Assembly (NCBI RefSeq): GCF_001659605.2
Contig: NC_035167.2
Location: 4,526,001-4,590,000 of the forward strand
DNA length: 64,000 bases
Reading direction: 5' to 3'
Origin: Manihot esculenta
Taxonomy: Eukaryota > Streptophyta > Magnoliopsida > Malpighiales > Euphorbiaceae
Shown: positions 33,206 through 44,215 of the stretch, piece by piece
Layout of the letters: each line of letters starts with the position of its first letter
Numbering within the stretch: the stretch's first letter is position 1
Notes under the pieces: generated by a model
Databases searched by the model: none
What the model saw: only the letters and a program-made list of their open reading frames with translations
What the model was told of the DNA's origin: nothing
Translations under genes and position numbers: made by a program

Positions 33206-33583
33206 CTAAGGACTGGTAGTTGATTGAGGAGGTTTAGTGTCCTTCGTAGGGAACGAGGGTTTTGGCAACTCAGGCAAGTGGGGAAAAGTTGGCAGTTCAG
33301 GCTTTGGTAACTCAGGCAATTTAGGTTTTGGAAGAGTGGGAATTTCAGGCTTTGGTAACTCAGGCAATTCAGGTTTTGGCAATATGGGAACTTCGGGTTT
33401 AGGAAAGGCTGGGACTTCAGGTAATGGTGGAAGCTCAACCTTGGGCAGTGAAGGCAATTCAGGCTTGGGAAGCTCAGGTACCTCAGGCAATGCTGTCTCC
33501 AGAAGATGTCGTGCATCTACAGAGATTGATAGAGTGATGAGTGAGAGCAGAACGATGAGGGAAAAGGAGGGAAGATCGGCCAT
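33206..33583 (-). CDS. PELPK-type proline-rich cell-wall protein
   Basis: Single-exon frame for 125 residues. Residues 1-24 are a signal peptide (MADLPSFSLIVLLSLITLSIS, VDA, then RHLLE). From residue ~32 the protein is a run of pentapeptides of the PELPK, PELPS, PEVPI, PEIPT and PKLPE kind, about 15 units, ending in a short TKDTKPPQSTTSP tail. This matches the Arabidopsis PELPK1-type proteins, which act in the cell wall and affect growth and germination. Length and repeat number are on the short side. A TATAAAA box lies at 33679-33685 on the minus strand, about 95 bp upstream of the ATG. The plus strand shows a long glycine-rich frame that is only the repeat's antisense shadow. The class is secure; the exact orthologue is not. 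Confidence 0.88.
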   Translation of the reverse strand: MADLPSFSLIVLLSLITLSISVDARHLLETALPEVPELPKPELPSLPKVELPPLPEVPAFPKPEVPILPKPELPELPKPEIPTLPKPKLPELPKPELPTFPHLPELPKPSFPTKDTKPPQSTTSP

Positions 33584-33678
33584 AATTTGGCGACGAGATC
33601 AACCAGCTGCAAAGTGAATAGTAATTAAAATTTCTCCCCAATTTTGTTGTGCGTGTTGATAATTCACTTGTGTTGAGC

Positions 33679-33685
33679 TTTTATA
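33679..33685 (-). promoter_or_regulatory. TATA box of the PELPK gene
   Basis: TATAAAA read on the minus strand, 96 bp upstream of the start codon at 33583. Confidence 0.6.
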
Positions 33686-33789
33686 GAAGTGGGAAGTGGA
33701 AAATGGGGAACCTTCAAAGGCAATTTGGTGGGAAAACTTGTGTCTTGTTAGCTCAACTTCCCACCAATACCATGGCCAAAGATTGATAA

Positions 33790-35150
33790 TAAGCTAAAAT
33801 ATGGTTCTTACTTGTAATCATCCTCAGAAATCAGAACACTTGTCAAGTTCAAGCATTTTCACCTATTTAATAACTCACCCCTTTCTTGTTCTAGCTACAG
33901 AAGAATGGTTCTTCTCTAGGTACTTTAAAATAATGTTCAATGAAGATAGCCTCATCAGCAAAGTTGGCCAACCTACCCTCTAAACTTTGACATATCTTGA
34001 GTTGTAATTTTAGCAGTTCCTAAAAATGCTGAGGTTATCTAATGTTCATGATTGAATCTGCCTCGACGAATTCTAATTTCATATGCTTTTCAGAAACTTT
34101 ATAATAAACAAGTATGGTCTTCTAAAGAATACCAAATGACTGGTGTGACATTGTGGCACTTATTGCTCCAATAGATCATCAGCTTGAGAAACACATGGTT
34201 CAAGCAGAAGAACTCCTACACCAGAAGAGAAAGCACATCAAAAACTTCTCTAATTCCAATATGCTTTCTAGAGAAAATTTGGGATTCTCTGCAGCAAATT
34301 GAATCATTAGACGCAAGTCAACCAGACCCAAGAAATGGAGAATGCTCCATTAAAAGATCAATGAAATCTGTAGCTTGTTTGTTACTCACTGGTTGATGGC
34401 TAGGTTATGGTTCTTAATCATAGTCAACTACAGATTACTTGATTTACGTATCTACCATATACACCTTCCGTCAAGCAATCATCTTTTCTCCAACCTTCAA
34501 AGATAATGTCAACAAGAAAATTAGTTTTCTTCAGGGACACAGAAATTTTCAATGAAAAGGAGTCCTAGTCTCCTAGATATGCTTATTTTCACCAACTTTC
34601 TAAAAGTTAGGCCAATCCACCCCCAAACTCTATCATGTTCTTCCTTCTTGCCTGCTCAATGTTCTCCCTTCTACAAGTCATCATGAATTTATCCACGTTC
34701 ATATTCTGATATGGGAATTTAACAAAATTCTTTGGAACAGCTTATAAATCCCAGAGCAGCTAAGTTCATGCTCACTCACATAGTATTTGCATACATCTTT
34801 CAAAGAACCTCATAAATCATAATATAACCATTGAAAGGACTATCGTCTAGATTATCTCTACTCGTTCTACCCATGGATATCAATATCAAGAATCTCTTTC
34901 ATCTGGGGACAAGCAGCTTCTACGACAGTTCATAAAACTGTAATCAAGTATGGGCAAACAGTAATGCATAATTTTCCTACTGAATTTTACTGAGCATTTG
35001 CCTATAATCTATTTGCAGAGCGAATAATCTTCCAATTCAAGTTGCTTCAACTTTTACACATCGATATAGGTATAAAGAAAAGATCAAAAGATATCAGCTA
35101 TTAGAAACAGCAATTGCAAATTATTTCTGCCAAATGGGCCATGGTGCATA
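33790..35150. other. gene-poor stretch between PELPK and carbonic anhydrase genes
   Basis: No confident gene. A plus-strand piece near 34150-34280 reads APIDHQLEKHMVQAEELLHQ followed by KRKHIKNFSNSN before a frame break, which looks protein-like but matches no family I can name. The segment 34632-34770 repeats 2700-2835. Some of the right part is likely the 3' UTR of the minus-strand carbonic anhydrase gene. Confidence 0.35.
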
Positions 35151-35358
35151 AAGGTGGTAGAGTCGACAAAGCTAAGACTACAACAGAATAAGAAAAATAA
35201 AATTTCAAGTTTACAACACAATACAATATGGTAGTTATTCCCTTCTATTCAAGGGCATAACATTATCCTTCAACTGTTATGATATCTATTAACAAAAGGG
35301 ACAAACCAGAAGACGAGTAAAAATACATAATAATACAACATAGAAAGCAGAGATAGAT

Positions 35359-38300
35359 TTAGCACCAAAATGTTCTGTTCTTTATTGCAACTTGGCCACT
35401 TTCCTCCTTCCAATTGCTTGCATTGTAATCCAGCGTCCATTTCTCAAATATACAGTCAACAAAGTCATAGTATCCACCATGAATAGAGAGTTCACCATTC
35501 TTCACTTTTTCTTCTATCCACGGGTAAGTGAGTAGATTTCCAAAAGACAAGTTGATTGATTCCTATTGAAAATAATTTCAGAGGAAACATTGTTCAGCAA
35601 CTTTCAAGAAAAGAACTTTATGCACTATTCTACAACTTTACGACACCTCCCATCTACACACTACATTGCAATCCTAAGTTCCTAACTCCATTTTTCTATT
35701 GAGAAGACACTGACGCGCTTCTATTACGCAGGAACTCATACTATCAGTTTTACAAAGGAACAATACTGCAATGAAAGAACTGTTGTAAAATAAATTTAGA
35801 TTTCAAAAGATTTTGTAGTCGTTGAAAATATTATGGTTGTTAAAAATTTTATTTGTTAGATTTTTTTTGTTATTGCAGGTTTGATATTTAAATCTAATAT
35901 TAAATATAACCGTCATGATTTTATTATATTATGTCCAAATTTTTATAATAGTTTACAATAACTATTTTTCCATTATAAATAGCCTGTATTTTCATAAAAA
36001 AAATACACTCTCATTTTCTACGTTATTCCTTCTCTTCTCTATACTTTCTGCTGAGTTATAAATTACAGATAAATTCTTATTATTTTAATCTTAGAAATTA
36101 AATTCCAGAACAACCTGTTTAATTTTAGGGATTGCAAAATAACTTTTTAAGGACAATTTTCAACACAACTCAGATTTTAGTATTCTATCATATTTTTCCA
36201 ACAATTTTAAGGATTTATTCTTTATCCTTCAATGGTGGGAGGTGGGAGAAAATAATTGAAGGTCTACTCCAGGCGATTATTGAAAATTATTGTTGTTAAA
36301 AGCTCGTGATAGACAATGAAATTAGCAGCATCAGCATCAGGAGCCGAACCTTTCCATTTCAAAACTTTCCGTTCCCAATCAAAAAAGAGCCCCATGAGTT
36401 ATTCTTCATCGATTTTGCTGCAGAGCGATAGGGACATCGTCACCAAAAACAGCCGATTGTGTTCAAATTAGGGACAAGATTGAATTGACAAAAATTGAGA
36501 AAAATATATTCAATCGACTTCTCAACACTCTTTGCCACTTCAATCTCCAACTGGGCTATGTGTCGCAGGTGGTTGGGTTCGTGTCAAGCTTCTAGGTAAA
36601 GGAATACTTGCTATCTACTAGGAAAGAGGCACATGAGCTTGGTATGATTTTACAGTATGGAATCTATTTCTTTTATGATGAGTTAATTTTATTTAACTAC
36701 CAATTTTATTTGAGAATTTAAGAAGACATTGAGGGTCCATTTATTTGAAAATTTGTATATTTCTTTTCTTTTTTTCTACTTTTCACTTTCTAATAACTAC
36801 GCGTATTTATATATTTTTTGTGGTTATATTTGAAGTGAATTACATTGAAAGTGAACTGAATGGCATAATTAACAAATTTTGTGAAATTATAAAACACTTC
36901 ATTTTCTCACAGTAAAACAATAACATCATCGTGAGTTTTGAAGATCTCTTAATTACAGAAATTGCATATTATACTGTTTTTTCCCTTTTCATTAGATTGT
37001 GCCTAGATTTCTTTAGTGTTTAGTCTAACTTTAGCTTTCTAAGTTGTGTTTGTGTGTTAAATGGCTATTGTAGGAAGGGAAAAATTATGTATTTTTAGTT
37101 ATTCACTCTAAAAAATTTTTCTTTATCATTTTCTAGATAATATATATTATTGAAATTATTTATTTATTTTTTATTCTATATTAAATAATTTTTAGCAGCA
37201 TTAAGAGTATTGTAATAGAAGGAAATAATAAATTCTTAAGACTCTTATGAATTACAATTTTTTTTTTATAAGATTGACCTAAAATATTTAAAAGTGCGAG
37301 AGTATTTTGTTAAAAATATGTTTATATTTCGTGTGGTACAAGGGTTGTCTTGTTTCTAATCAAGAAAATAAAATTCTTAGATTTTTATATGGTTTAAAAT
37401 AAGCACTTGAATAATGATATGAGATATTTCACTGTGTTTTAGCCGGTGTATATGTTTACAAAATTTATACATAATGCACATGTGATTATTTGTTCAAATG
37501 TGAATAATATACTGATATTTGACATAAATTATAAGCATGTGAAACTAAATGTTTTCTTATTCATAAATTTGATATAAAATATTTAAAGAAAGCAAATGTG
37601 ATTTGGGGTATTAAAATTGGAATGATAATATAATTATATCACAAGAGCAAAGAAGTTTAGACATCTCAATATCAAACTAGTGAATACTCCATATGATACT
37701 AATTCTTAAAAAAGAATAGAGATAATATTATTACTCAATTTAGATATGCACATATTAGTAGAAGATTGTTGTATTTAATGAATTTTTCAGACTTGATATA
37801 GCTTATGCTATATAGATTGAGCAATATACACATAATCTAATCATGATCATTGGACTACTTTAATCAAACTTAATAATTATATAAGAGGTACCATGAGTTA
37901 TGGTATTCTATATAATGAATGTCCCACTGTATTAGAAAAATGCAGTAATGTTAATTGAAATTTAGATTCAAATGAGATAAAATCCACTAGTGATTATGTA
38001 TTTAATTGGTGGTGCAATTATTTAGAAATCAATTATTATTGTCAAAACCACCATAAAATGAGTTTATTTCTCTAGAATTAGATAACAATGAGCCTTGAGT
38101 GGCTAAGAAATTTCTTAGCAAATACTATGTTGAGAATAAAATCAATATCATTGGTGTATTGTGATTGCCAAACGATAATAGCTATTGCAAAAAATAAAAC
38201 TTTCAATAGTAAAAATAGACATATTTGTTTAAGACATGACATGGTTAAGCAGCTGCTCAGAAATGAAATTATATCTATTAACTACGTGGTGTCAGAAGTG

Positions 38301-41300
38301 GATTTGGCCAAGTGGATTTGGCCAATCCTCTGACTAAATCTTTTAAGAAAAAAGTTAATAAATGAAACATCGAGGAGAATGAGACTTAGCCAATCTGAAA
38401 TTAACAGTGATAGGAACCCTACTTTTGCGATAAAAAATCCAATAAAAAAATTTTCATATACGTAATAATAAGCCACTTGTTAGTTCTGTTAACACTATTT
38501 AACGTTCTCCCTTCCTATAATGTGAGAAGTGCTAGACTCCATTAATGAGAAGATGAGCTAAAAGCTCTTAATAATATTCATATCCCTTGTGGATGATGTA
38601 TAAACTGCAGTATACACCTGATGATATCACCTATATAAGTATGGAGTAGAACTACTTCTATGAGATTGGGATATAATCTTTAAAGCACTTGTGAACTACT
38701 AGGCATGTGCATGATCTATTAGAGCAAAACAATGTTGACAACAAGATCTGTAAAGTGTGAAGTGTTATGAGATTGATAGGATATTAGCATACAAAAAAGA
38801 GTTTTTTGGTTTATAGAAACAAAAATTTTATTAATTACTCTGTATGTTAAGTCTTATTAATCTAGGTCTAGTTCATAATCCAAAAAAAACTAAATTCAAA
38901 ACATATACACTAAATTTTTTAAATCCAACAATGAAAAATCTTTTAAAATATGTGGGAGATTATTGTAAAATAAATTTAGATTTCAAAAGATTTTGTGGTC
39001 GTCGAAAATTTGATGGTCATTGAAGATTTTATTTGTGAGATTTTTTTGTTGTTGCACGTTTGATATTTAAATCTAATATTAAATATGACCATTATGATTT
39101 TATTATATTATCTCAAAATTTTTATAATAGTTTATAACGGCTATTTTTCTCTCTATAAATAGTCTGCATTTTTATAAAGAAACACACTCCCATCTTCTAC
39201 GTTATTCTTTCTCTTCCCTATACTTTCTGCAGAGTTACAAATTAGAGATAAATTGTTGATGTCCTAATCCTGAAAATTAAATTCCAGAAAAACTTGTTTA
39301 ATTCAGAGAGATTGCAAAATCAATCCTTAAGGACAATGTCCAAAATAAATCCTTAAGGAAATGTCCAACATGACTCGGGTTTTATTATTCTATCCTATTT
39401 TTTCAATAAGAACACACTGTATGTGGCTTATTCCATACCAAAGATGGGCCAAAGCAGAATGGTTAGCCTTAAAAATTTGATGTGTCACTCATTAATATTT
39501 CAAAATTGCAAAATGTTATTTCTAAAATTGCTTTTCTCAACATCTAAAAAAATATGGATGTGCATAATTGAAAAAGTAAACGGAATTTGAATGCTGTGGA
39601 CTCTAAGAGGAGGGGGTTAGAAGAATATGTCACCTTCTCACAATGTCTGCACTGCCGGTCAAAACTGAGATTGGAGGCAGCAGCCTTTGTTCTTAATCTT
39701 GCATTCATCCCATTCCCCACCCAACTTCCAATGAAGCTACTGAAAACACACAAGAAAAAAAAATTCAACAGAATGTGAGATGTATGGTGTATGTTTTTCA
39801 AAATTGGACGGTGGTGATCATAAGAAACAACCAAAAAGTCATCTAGGAGACCTTGTCTCTACATCATCATGCATGCTCATTAGTGCACGAATACCTCCAC
39901 AGCAACTGTGGCCAATAATTAAAATGTTTTCAACCTGAAAAAGGAATTATTTGTGAGTTCTCAAAGAAGAATGACGAATTATACTCTCAATAGCTTAGGT
40001 ACTAAAACATCTGGGATCAAGCTTTGAAGCAAATAACAGAACACGCATTTCAAATTTACATCTCCTTGCCAATTTTTTAAAAATAGAAAACAATTAACCT
40101 CAACTGTCATACAAGCAGCCAACAACCCAATGTTACCAGAGATGATTCAAAAATGAAATGTACTTCATGAACTCATTCTAAGTTTGAAATGAGAAAGTAT
40201 GCTTATATCCCATGGATTGGCCAATTTCTATTTGAAAGGCTGCAACTTCTTTAACAGCCAAAGTTTCTACTCCTGCTAATAGTTTAGCAAATTCTTTGTT
40301 GTTATATCGGGTCTGTGCTTTCTACCTGATTTGATCTGCCAACTCTAGTTAATTTCTTACTCAAATTTACCAGTAAGAACCATTTCGGAAATTATCCAAA
40401 TTCAAGTGGCAATTAGCAATCACAACCTGCATTGGTTCAAGTCAATTACCCTACATGTCCAAGGAATTTACAATCAATACTGTGGCTCCAAAGACGCATG
40501 ATGCATGAGTTAAGAACCTATATTTATAGCATAACTTACTTTAAGAGAATTTACAGCAAATTCTAGAGCAGCATTTGTTTCAGATGGTCCATTCTGCAAA
40601 AACAAAAAACGCAGTTCACTTCAAAGTTCAAAGCATAGAGATTAACAAGTTTAGATTACTCAAACTTGACGTATGATATACCTCATATGAGGGGACCATA
40701 TTTGCAATATTGCGTACTACAAATGCTTCTCCTGGTTGGAATCCCAGGATGCTTGAGGGGCAAACCCTGGAGTCTGCACAAGCAATCACCATAAACTGAT
40801 CTTCAAATTGTTAGTCAAATTTATATTCCCACTTCAGCAAGCAATTGCAATTAAAACCGAACAAGACGCATAAAAATTATCTATAACACATAAGAACATA
40901 TTGTTCATTAATAAACTAGAAAAGCCATTATTATTTACCTTAGGTGCTTGACCCTTGGCAAGATTTTCATAGTATTCCTGGTTTTCCCTGATCAAAAAAT
41001 GAATGTCACACTAAAAGGCCCAAAATATTTCCATGAAATATAAACATCATGCCACAATTATTTACGCTTACATATATTTATGCTTTTTGAAACTCAAAAA
41101 CCGCTGCTTCATCTCGTCAAATAAGTCACTATCATTTTTAGTTATTGCAGGGCTCTCTAACTTCCCGCTTTTAGATTCCCTGGTCAGCCCTGGAACCTCT
41201 ATTGAAGCCTTCAGTTTCAAGCCTGAATTGCTGAAAATGTTGAAGTATTTATGAGTTTATGACAACATAAACAAAGTTCCAAAAATGTTACACTAAATGA

Positions 41301-42246
41301 AACACAGCTTGTAATTTATATCAAATGAGAGACATGCCCATAAAATTCCAAAGGCTATATTGTAGTAATTGTCATAAAATTCCCAGCTTTTTTCCATAAA
41401 TGTATTGTGGACAGAACAAACTCAGAAACTACCAGGCAGGTGTAAAATTCTCGGATAGCCATTAAAAAATTTTCATTGAATTGCACCTCAAATTATAAAT
41501 GAACCTTGGCATTACACAGGTAAGTTGCTTCATGTTAGCATTACATGATAACCAGCATTTGAAAGTCAAGTTTAAACAAGAACCACATCATGAAACTAAG
41601 TAAAAGAACATCTGCTTAAGACATTATTCAATACCTTGATAAAATTCTATAAAAGATTTAAACCCCAACAATAAGATGGATGGACCAAATTAACACAAGT
41701 TGAAAACAATATGTATCACTAGAAATCTGCTAAAACGTAATGTTAGAGTTAATTGTTAAGAATTATCAACCATGTTCAGCATATAGAATATCAAAAAGCC
41801 AAGACATTCAGCTCAGTTAATTAAGATCGTCTCTTAGAGTAAGCAATTCAGCAGCAGAGCATCTTACAGCACCAGTTGTACTAAATCAAGGAAGAGCAAC
41901 ATAAATCTTAAAAATAAAACAATATATTTGGGGAAACTAAATCTTGCAGCAGCAGCGCAACTTACTTCAGGTTAGCGCACAATTTCAAATGGGTCTGCTC
42001 AACTCCACCTAATTTCCCTGTGGAACCAAAGATCTGCAACAAAACAATTAAGAATACAAATCAAGCAGCAAGAACCAAATGATGTATAGACACATAAGTG
42101 TTTATGAAGCAAGGAAAAGAGAGAGAGGATCGGAAGAGTACTGTCTGTGGACTCAGTGATGAAATTATGGAATTGGAGGCTTGAATCAAGGGTGGAGAGG
42201 ATAAGGGTTGCTTTGAAACAGAGGAAGTTGGAGAAAGAATTGCCAT
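35359..42246 (-). CDS. beta-carbonic anhydrase, probably chloroplastic
   Basis: Nine minus-strand exons join in frame to 313 residues: 42246-42142, 42033-41966, 41230-41072, 40987-40939, 40795-40682, 40593-40540, 39934-39852, 39739-39634, 35562-35359. The enzyme interconverts carbon dioxide and bicarbonate at a zinc ion. The catalytic core is present: [18 protein letters not shown] with zinc ligand Cys133 and the Asp135-Arg137 dyad, then [24 protein letters not shown], and [14 protein letters not shown] with ligands His192 and Cys195. The C-terminal part has [12 protein letters not shown] and HGGYYDFV. Residues 1-35 are rich in Ser, Pro and Thr with no acid, as in a plastid transit peptide, so a chloroplast location is inferred. 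Most similar in my memory to plant BCA5-type enzymes. Intron 8 (39633-35563) is about 4.1 kb because it contains a complete copia insertion in opposite orientation. The exon-7 donor GTCTCC is weak but keeps the frame. Confidence 0.93.
36316..36600 (+). pseudogene. captured 5' fragment of a CCA-adding tRNA nucleotidyltransferase gene
   Basis: Within the copia element, an ATG at 36316 opens a Ser/basic-rich leader-like peptide ([32 protein letters not shown]). After a frameshift the sequence reads [16 protein letters not shown] and [13 protein letters not shown] (from 36464). After a one-base loss it reads [14 protein letters not shown] (36559-36600). This is the start of the class II nucleotidyltransferase head domain that adds CCA to tRNA 3' ends. 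The family has GGWVRDKLLGKE at this place, with Asp where Val is found here. The aspartate-pair motif that should follow is absent, and the sequence passes into unrelated DNA. Two frameshifts and the truncation make it non-functional. Recognition rests on remembered family sequence. Confidence 0.75.
37330..38345 (+). pseudogene. copia reverse transcriptase/RNase H remnant
   Basis: In successive plus-strand frames it reads [11 protein letters not shown] (the SLYGLKQAP box), a degraded DDMLIF-type stretch ([14 protein letters not shown]), [15 protein letters not shown], FSDLIxLMLY-type, [10 protein letters not shown], and finally an RNase H segment at 38088-38333 with [31 protein letters not shown] and [14 protein letters not shown]. 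Numerous stops and shifts show it is inactive. The catalytic YxDD-equivalent is destroyed (NNILIF). This places the element in Ty1/copia. Confidence 0.88.
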
Positions 42247-42299
42247 TGGAAGGCTCTACAAAGCTAAATGGGTGCTTCCAATCCAAGCAATGAAATGCT

Positions 42300-43343
42300 G
42301 CTGAAAGAACTGTAGATTTGACGGGTATTTATGAACATAGCTTTAAAAAAGATGGGTATGCGCTGGATAGTTCAAGAAACGCTCGTTTGTCTCCAAGAAA
42401 GACGGAGAACTCGAAGTTTTTGTTTAATTAATTAAGCCACGTTGCTCTGGAAGATGAAAATTCCCATTCTTCTACTGTATAATTCTTTCATTACATTTCT
42501 AATGATGGTAATTAAAAATAAATAATTAATAATTTTCATAATATTCTTTCTTCTTTTAAACCGGTTGGACAAGATGCCACCATTTTTATCAAGGTGCTTT
42601 TTTTTTTTTATTATATTCTCTTTTGATTTTACAATTTTCCTTTGGACCTGTAAGTTTCATTGCATTTCAAGGCCCATCAAGGCTAAAAGCCTACAACAAT
42701 GGGTAGAAGAGTAACTCACAAGATCCAGATGGCCCAGCTCAATAACTCAACCCAATTGAATCAAACCAATCAAAATTCAATCCGAATCAACCCGAACATA
42801 ACTCAACCAGAAGATGAAGCTTTGGATTCTTTTCATTGGATATCTCTGAGGAACTCTTGACCATCAACAATTATATATTATATATTATTATTATTATTAT
42901 TATTATTATCATCATTATTATTATCATTAATCGCGAGGCTCTCATAATTTCGGTACGGGTAGAGCTAAAATACCCCAAACAAGAGGTAAGAGTATTACAT
43001 ATGAAAAGGAGAGATCAACTGATTCATTAAATTATGGATATGACTTTAACACATATAATCCAAATTTTATGTATGATGATAGACCTGGTGGTAGCTCATC
43101 ATCTGAATATACTTCTTTAAATTAGGGGTTCTATATCAATTTAGAGGGGTGTCATATCCAACAAATTATCCTTCCGTTGTAAAAATAATAGATAAAGCGG
43201 AGTAATTAATTTAAATGAATAAATGTTATTGCTTATAATTTAATAAAATTTTAATACTTAATATTACGAATATAATATAAAATGATACATCTTTATAAAA
43301 AAATAAAAAATAATACATAATCATTTTGCAGTTACTCTTATAG

Positions 43344-43374
<31 letters not shown>

Positions 43375-43464
43375 TATTGACAAAATATATATAGAATCAT
43401 TCCTATTTAAATTGGATTCGCATAAATTATTTATATATATCCGCTTTATATTTATATTACATAT

Positions 43465-43525
<61 letters not shown>

Positions 43526-43733
43526 AAAATACATTTTAATTATATGTAATTTCACATTTTTTATTTTAAAAACTAAAATAATTTTCAATTTATTTTAAAA
43601 TCTAAATTTTCATATTATTAGTAATTTAAAAATTCAATAATTAATAATTAACATCGTTAGATATGCTGTATTTATGATCTCATCTACTGAGGTTATTGTC
43701 CGTGGTATGTTGATATTATTATTACATCATTGA
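42300..43733. other. gene-free stretch with microsatellites
   Basis: No gene. It includes a T-rich tract (42599-42610), an (ATT)n tract (42883-42930), an (AAT)n tract (43344-43374) and a (TA)n tract (43466-43522). The 64-codon frame at 42836-43030 is just the (ATT)n repeat translated as poly-isoleucine. Confidence 0.7.
43466..43522. repeat. (TA)n microsatellite
   Basis: About 57 bp of uninterrupted alternating A and T. Confidence 0.95.
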
Positions 43734-44215
43734 TGATCTGAGATTCAGAAAATATAGTTTACAAAGCATTCTGTAAGTTTAGTCTGACAAGAGGGTGTTC
43801 TTCCCCTTTTATTCCTTTTCTTTATCTGTCAGTGACGTGTAACGGCATTATTTTTATTGGGCTACCTGTCTCTGTCATACTGATACGGACGTACGAGAGT
43901 ATCAGATCTCTGTCCCATGCGTAACGGCCATTTAATTGTCCTCTGGTACGCATGCTGGGGAACCACCAGGCGGATGGACTGGCCACCTTCCTTCTTCTGG
44001 ATTGGGCTGAAAGAGGAGATTAAGGCTGAGATTAGAGGAGGTATGATCTTTGGACTGGAAAAGATAGGGCCGGCCTGATTGAGAAATCTGAATGGGGTCC
44101 GGTCTTAAGACTGAGCGGGCTGGACCTAATTCACGCGGAAGATTTAGAAGCCTTCAGGTCATAGGCTGTCATCATGGATCTGGCCTTGGTCTGGTGTAGT
44201 GAAATCCAGCAGTCA
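43734..44215 (-). repeat. solo LTR of the same gypsy family as 12352-12790
   Basis: It starts TGATCTGAGATTCAG and ends CAGCAGTCA. It shares ordered words with the LTR at 12352-12790 (GTTTAGTCTGA, CCCTT-TTCT, ACCTGTC/TATCTGTCGC, GGCCATTTAATT, then GGGGTCC/GGACC-type ends). No gag, primer site or second LTR is adjacent, so it fits an LTR-LTR recombination product. The target duplication is unclear (an ATCAT word occurs at both edges with slightly shifted boundaries). Confidence 0.72.

Larger units (their letters stand above)
35781..39408 (+). mobile_element. Ty1/copia LTR retrotransposon inserted in carbonic anhydrase intron 8
   Basis: The 5' LTR is 35781-36203 (TGTTGTAAAA...TCCAACA) and the 3' LTR 38961-39408 (TATTGTAAAA...TTCAATA). 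A perfect 5-bp target duplication AGAAC flanks the element (35776-35780 and 39409-39413). A purine-rich TGTGGGAGA precedes the 3' LTR. The interior is only ~2.76 kb: no usual initiator-Met primer site and no recognisable gag or integrase. A CCA-adding-enzyme-like fragment follows the 5' LTR, then a broken reverse transcriptase/RNase H. The LTRs differ by many substitutions and a small tandem duplication in the 3' copy, so insertion is not recent. The element is on the opposite strand to the host gene. Confidence 0.93.

Noticed and set aside
33237..33617. 126-codon plus-strand glycine-rich frame
   Set aside because: It is the exact antisense of the PELPK repeat; the minus frame has a signal peptide, TATA box and a known repeat type.
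41999..42286. 95-codon minus-strand frame overlapping carbonic anhydrase exon 1
   Set aside because: A different frame (M at 42246) gives a transit-like N-terminus that splices in frame to exon 2; the longer frame does not.
42836..43030. 64-codon frame with poly-isoleucine
   Set aside because: Translation of an (ATT)n microsatellite with no homology.
43466..43522. Possible matrix-attachment or origin signal at the long (TA)n tract
   Set aside because: A simple microsatellite; nothing in the sequence shows such a role.
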